From: Modestobacter sp. VKM Ac-2986
GTDB lineage: Bacteria > Actinomycetota > Actinomycetes > Mycobacteriales > Geodermatophilaceae
DNA length: 64,000 nt
Reading direction: 5' to 3'
Assembly: GCF_026967795.1 (NCBI RefSeq)
Contig: NZ_JAPVBH010000003.1
Location: 124,001 to 188,000 of the forward strand
In this document: positions 60,953 to 64,000 of the stretch, piece by piece
Numbering within the stretch: the first letter of the stretch is position 1
Layout: each line of letters begins with the position of its first letter
Made by a program: the position numbers and the translations under genes
The notes under the pieces: generated by a model
Databases searched by the model: none
What the model saw: the letters and a program-made list of their open reading frames with translations, nothing else
Told to the model about the DNA's origin: nothing

Positions 60953-62075
60953 GGGGACGGTTGTTGAGGACGCGGACGCCGTCGTCGGTGCAGACCACGA
61001 TGTCCTCGATCCGGGCGCCGTAGCGCCCTTCGAGGTAGATGCCGGGCTCGACGGAGAAGGCCATGCCCGGCTCCAGCGGCAGGTCGTTGCCGGCCACGAC
61101 GTAGGGCGCCTCGTGGGTGTCCAGACCGATGCCGTGCCCGGTGCGGTGCACGAAGTGCTCGCCGTACCCGGCCTTGGTGATGACCTCGCGGGCCGCGGCG
61201 TCGACCTGGGCGCAGGTCACCCCCGGGCGGACGGCGGCGACCGCGGCCGCCTGGGCGCGCTCCAGGACGGCGAACCACTCCTTGAGCCCCCGGGCGGCCA
61301 TCCCGCCGACGATGTAGGTGCGGGTGCAGTCGGAGCGGTAGCCGCTGGCGGTGCGCCCACCGATGTCGACCACCACCAGGTCGCCGGCCTCGATGACCCG
61401 GTCGGAGAGCTCGTGGTGCGGGCTGGCCCCGTTCGGTCCCGAGGCGATGATGGTGAAGTCCACGGCCACGTGGCCCTCGGCGAGGATCGCGGCGGCGACG
61501 TCGGCGCCCACCTCGGCCTCGGTGCGCCCGGGACGCAGCCACTCCTCCATCCGGGCGTGCACGCGGTCGATGGCCGCACCCGCGGCGGCCAGCTCGTCGA
61601 CCTCGGCCGGGGTCTTGACCATCCGCAGCCGGTCGATGACCGGGCTCGCCAGCTCCAGCACCGAGCCGGGCAGCGCCTGCTGGACGCCCAGGGCGTGCTC
61701 GGCCCAGGTGCGCGAGCCCACGGCGACCCGGGTGGGGGCCGCACCCAGGCGGACGGTGACCGCGGCGGCCAGCACGGCGAAGGCGTCGTCCGTCTCGTCC
61801 CAGGCCAGCAGCTCCAGGCCCAGCGCGCCGGCGGGCGAGGCGCCCACCATCGGCGCCTCCAGCCGTGGCACCACCAGCAGGGGCTCGCCCCGGCGCGGCA
61901 CGACCAGCGCGGTCAGCCGCTCCATGGCGTGGGCGTCGTAGCCGATGAGGTAGCGCAGGTCGGCGCCGGGGGTGACGATCAGGACGTCGATGCCGAGCTC
62001 GTCGGCCACGGCGCGGGCGGCGTGCACCCGGTCGACCGACACCAGGGGGGACGAGGGAGCGGGGGTGGCGGACAC
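60927..62075 (-). CDS. M24 family Xaa-Pro peptidase
   Basis: This 382-residue pita-bread metallopeptidase cleaves Xaa-Pro bonds with two metal ions. The N-terminal creatinase-like domain spans about 1-140 (LGIDVLIVTPGADLRYLIGY). The five metal ligands are in LVVVDIGGRTASGYRSDCTRTY (two Asp), HRTGHGIGLDTHEAPYV (His), FSVEPGIYLEGRYG (Glu) and ARIEDIVVCTDDG (Glu). All are present. The start ATG 62075 lies 66 nt from the divergent exonuclease gene. Confidence 0.94.
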   Translation of the reverse strand: MSATPAPSSPLVSVDRVHAARAVADELGIDVLIVTPGADLRYLIGYDAHAMERLTALVVPRRGEPLLVVPRLEAPMVGASPAGALGLELLAWDETDDAFAVLAAAVTVRLGAAPTRVAVGSRTWAEHALGVQQALPGSVLELASPVIDRLRMVKTPAEVDELAAAGAAIDRVHARMEEWLRPGRTEAEVGADVAAAILAEGHVAVDFTIIASGPNGASPHHELSDRVIEAGDLVVVDIGGRTASGYRSDCTRTYIVGGMAARGLKEWFAVLERAQAAAVAAVRPGVTCAQVDAAAREVITKAGYGEHFVHRTGHGIGLDTHEAPYVVAGNDLPLEPGMAFSVEPGIYLEGRYGARIEDIVVCTDDGVRVLNNRPRGLVELGA

Positions 62076-62129
62076 GTCGGCAGACTAGCCAGCCGATGTG
62101 ACGACCACCGCCGCCCGTGTTCGTCCCGT

Positions 62130-62135
62130 TACCGT
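62130..62135 (+). promoter_or_regulatory. Leaderless -10 box for the exonuclease
   Basis: TACCGT, 6 nt (CCCCGC), then GTG 62142. Confidence 0.55.
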
Positions 62136-62141
62136 CCCCGC

Positions 62142-63059
62142 GTGACCACGATGCTGCTGGACGCGGCGAGCCTGTACTACCGCGCTTTTTACGGGGTGCC
62201 CACGACCGTCACCGGCCCGCACGGGCGCCCGGTGAACGCCGTCCGGGGCTTCCTGGACATGACCGCCCGGCTGGTCGTCGCCCACGCACCCGCCCGCCTG
62301 GTGGCCTGCTGGGACGACGACTGGCGGCCGGCGTTCCGGGTGGCGGCCCTGCCCACCTACAAGGCGCACCGGGTCGCCCCCGAGGGCGGGGAGGAGACCC
62401 CGGAGGAGCTCGCCCCCCAGGTGCCGGTGCTGGTCGACGTCCTGGCCGCGGCGGGGCTGGCCCGGGTCGGCGCGCCCGGGTACGAGGCCGACGACGTCAT
62501 CGGCACGCTGGCCACCCGGGCCCGCGGCCCGGTCGACGTGGTGACCGGCGACCGGGACCTCTTCCAGCTGGTGGACGACGACCGCGGGGTGCGCATCCTG
62601 TACACCGCCCGCGGCATCAACGACCTGGACTTCGTCGACGAGGCCGCGGTGGCCGACCGCTACGGGATCCCCGGCCGCAGCTACGCCGACTTCGCCGTCC
62701 TGCGCGGTGACCCCAGCGACGGGCTGCCCGGGGTGTCCGGGGTGGGCGCGAAGACCGCGGCCGCGCTGATCAACGAGTTCGGCTCGCTGGCCGGCATCCG
62801 TGCCGCCGTCGCCCGCACCGTGGTGCCGAAGGCGCCGCTCACCGCCGCGGTGCTGAAGAAGCTGCAGGCGGCCGGGGACTACCTGGACGCCGCACCGGAG
62901 GTGGTCGCCGTCGTCACCGGCATCGACCTGCCCCCGGTGGACGGCGCCCTGCCGCGGCACCCCGCCGACCCCGACGCGCTCGCCGCGCTGGCCGCCGAGC
63001 ACGGTCTGGAGTCCTCGGTGCGCCGGCTGGGCGCGGCGCTGGACTGGCCGCAGGACTGA
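62142..63059 (+). CDS. 5'-3' exonuclease (PolI N-domain / FEN type)
   Basis: This 305-residue stand-alone flap/5' nuclease has metal-binding acidic clusters in LLDAASLYYRAFYG, LVACWDDDWRPAFRVAALPTYKAHR, GYEADDVIGTLAT and VVTGDRDLFQLVDDDRGVRIL. The helical arch region lies at about 65-95 and the helix-hairpin-helix at RGDPSDGLPGVSGVGAKTAAALINEFGSL (about 188-215). It removes RNA primers or flaps, apart from the polymerase-linked domain. A homologue is Rv2090. GTG 62142 is fixed by the leaderless promoter; in-frame sequence upstream is antisense to the peptidase. Confidence 0.94.
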   Translation: MTTMLLDAASLYYRAFYGVPTTVTGPHGRPVNAVRGFLDMTARLVVAHAPARLVACWDDDWRPAFRVAALPTYKAHRVAPEGGEETPEELAPQVPVLVDVLAAAGLARVGAPGYEADDVIGTLATRARGPVDVVTGDRDLFQLVDDDRGVRILYTARGINDLDFVDEAAVADRYGIPGRSYADFAVLRGDPSDGLPGVSGVGAKTAAALINEFGSLAGIRAAVARTVVPKAPLTAAVLKKLQAAGDYLDAAPEVVAVVTGIDLPPVDGALPRHPADPDALAALAAEHGLESSVRRLGAALDWPQD

Positions 63060-63072
63060 GCGCGGCAGCAGG

Positions 63073-63873
63073 TCAGCGCGGCGCCCAGGTGTAGGCGCCC
63101 TCGTCGTCGGTGAGCGTGAGGGTCACGGTGACCCGCTCGTCCTCGGCGGTGCGGCCCTGGCACCGGTAGCTGCGGCCGACCTCGACGGTCATCTCCTCGT
63201 CGCAGCGCAGCTCCAGCGCCACGCCCTCCAGCTCCTCGAACTGCTCGGCGACGTCGCGCTGCACGGCATCGGGGTCCAGCCGGGTGCCGCCGAGGCCGGA
63301 GCCCTGGGCGACCCCGGCGACGACCAGGGCCACGAGGGCGAGGAGCCCGACCAGCAGCGCCAGCCGTCGCTGCGGGCGTCGGCCGGCGGGCTCGGGCGGC
63401 TGCCCCCAGCCGGCCGGCGGCTGGCCGGGGAACGGACCGTGGGCCTGCTGCCCGTACTGGCCGGGCTGCCCGTGCTGCGGCTGGCCGTACTGGCCGTACT
63501 GGCCGTACTGGCCGTACTGCGGCTGGCCGTACTGGGCGGGCGGGTACTGCTGCGGCTGCCCGTAGTGGGGCGGCTGGCCGTACGCGGGTGGGCCCTGCTG
63601 CTGCCCGTACCGAGGGGGCTGCCCGTACTGCGGCGGCGGGTACTGCGGGTGCTGCCCGTACTGCTGGGGCGGCAGGCCCTGCTGCTGCCCGTACGGCGAG
63701 GGCTGCCCGTACGGCTGCTGGCCGTACTGCGGTGAGGGCGGGCCCCAGCCCGGTGCCGCCGCCCGGTCGGTGGGACCGGCCGGCTCACCGTGGGCCTGCT
63801 GCCCGGGCTCGTCGGGTTCCCGGTCCCACGGCGTCCAGTCGGGCCGGTCCCGGTCCTGCGGCGGCTGGCTCAT
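63073..63873 (-). CDS. DUF4333 membrane protein with Tyr/Gly/Gln/Pro-rich repeats
   Basis: This 266-residue protein has a long low-complexity cytoplasmic N-terminus (about 30-160) with many PQYGQ/YGQP repeats (four consecutive YGQ units near the middle), a single transmembrane helix (about 172-190, LALLVGLLALVALVVAGVA) and an extracytoplasmic DUF4333 domain (about 195-266: RLDPDAVQRDVAEQFEELEGVALELRCDEEMTVEVGRSYRC, DDEGAYTWAPR) with a pair of cysteines. Similar architectures are common in actinobacteria. Function is unknown; the repeat tail could drive clustering. ATG 63873 has GAGGAG 6 nt upstream. Confidence 0.88.
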   Translation of the reverse strand: MSQPPQDRDRPDWTPWDREPDEPGQQAHGEPAGPTDRAAAPGWGPPSPQYGQQPYGQPSPYGQQQGLPPQQYGQHPQYPPPQYGQPPRYGQQQGPPAYGQPPHYGQPQQYPPAQYGQPQYGQYGQYGQYGQPQHGQPGQYGQQAHGPFPGQPPAGWGQPPEPAGRRPQRRLALLVGLLALVALVVAGVAQGSGLGGTRLDPDAVQRDVAEQFEELEGVALELRCDEEMTVEVGRSYRCQGRTAEDERVTVTLTLTDDEGAYTWAPR

Positions 63874-63929
63874 CGTCGCTCCTCGTCCTGGGCCCGGCCC
63901 CGCTGCGGGGCGCGCGCGGCGATCGTGCC

Positions 63930-64000
63930 CTACCCGGTGACCGAGGCCGACACGACCCCGCGCCGCACCCGGCCCACCGCCGACCGGGCGATGCCGGCCA
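63930..64000 (-). CDS. Possible 3' end of a gene continuing past the window
   Basis: Minus-strand translation from the edge gives GIARSAVGRVRRGVVSASVTG and a stop at 63930-63932. The frame is open to the end of the window. Only 23 codons are visible, so no family can be named; the plus strand is also open here. Confidence 0.3.
   Translation of the reverse strand, partial: AGIARSAVGRVRRGVVSASVTG

Overview
This window is very GC-rich actinobacterial chromosome. Starts are ATG or GTG, strong Shine-Dalgarno sites alternate with leaderless TANNNT promoters, and RbpA, GarA/FtsR, a SigR-type promoter and a mycobacterial-type LexA box are present. Gene content and intergenic style suggest a Geodermatophilaceae-like organism (Modestobacter, Blastococcus, Geodermatophilus); that placement is inference. 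No rRNA or tRNA gene was recognised.

Layout. 0-14.5 kb is accessory: a cut GNAT gene, a luciferase-like oxidoreductase, two SARP/AfsR-type regulators (one with a degenerate P-loop), an FAD-linked oxidase with an NTF2-like partner, a deletion scar joining a cupin tail to an AraC regulator that lacks its 5' end, a secreted M1 peptidase, an ECF sigma factor with a SnoaL tail and a WrbA-like flavoprotein. 14.6-24.5 kb is the conserved block pgsA-like / DUF881 / small basic protein / DUF881 / gcvH / garA / ftsR / bifunctional nuclease / merR / gcvP, the same order as Rv1822-Rv1832 of Mycobacterium tuberculosis. 24.5-39.3 kb holds a lipoprotein, coaA, a beta-phosphoglucomutase plus GH65 phosphorylase pair, a Tat-exported phosphatase-like protein, an M50 protease, a NarL-type two-component system and an ABC transporter. 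39.9-48.2 kb holds a WYL regulator/DinB pair, an isochorismatase, the dif site, a GDPD/acyltransferase/MFS/thymidine kinase run and rbpA. 48.3-64 kb holds fxsA, lnt, an amidohydrolase with kdd, a lipase maturation factor, PlsC, a 1.27 kb non-coding stretch, an unknown recombinase-like protein, an intein-containing radical SAM protein under a LexA box, Lrp, a Xaa-Pro peptidase, a 5'-3' exonuclease and a DUF4333 protein.

The most notable feature is at 42412-42439: a near-perfect actinobacterial dif (XerC/XerD) site, so this is the replication terminus. Eight copies of a 15-nt motif (CCGTTATCCCCAACA-like), some with a second conserved block, lie only between genes. All four left of dif are on the plus strand and all four right of it on the minus strand, so every copy points at dif. 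This looks like an undescribed terminus-polarised element family. Separately, a family of nested palindromes sits directly after stop codons across the window, and once expands into a tandem array.
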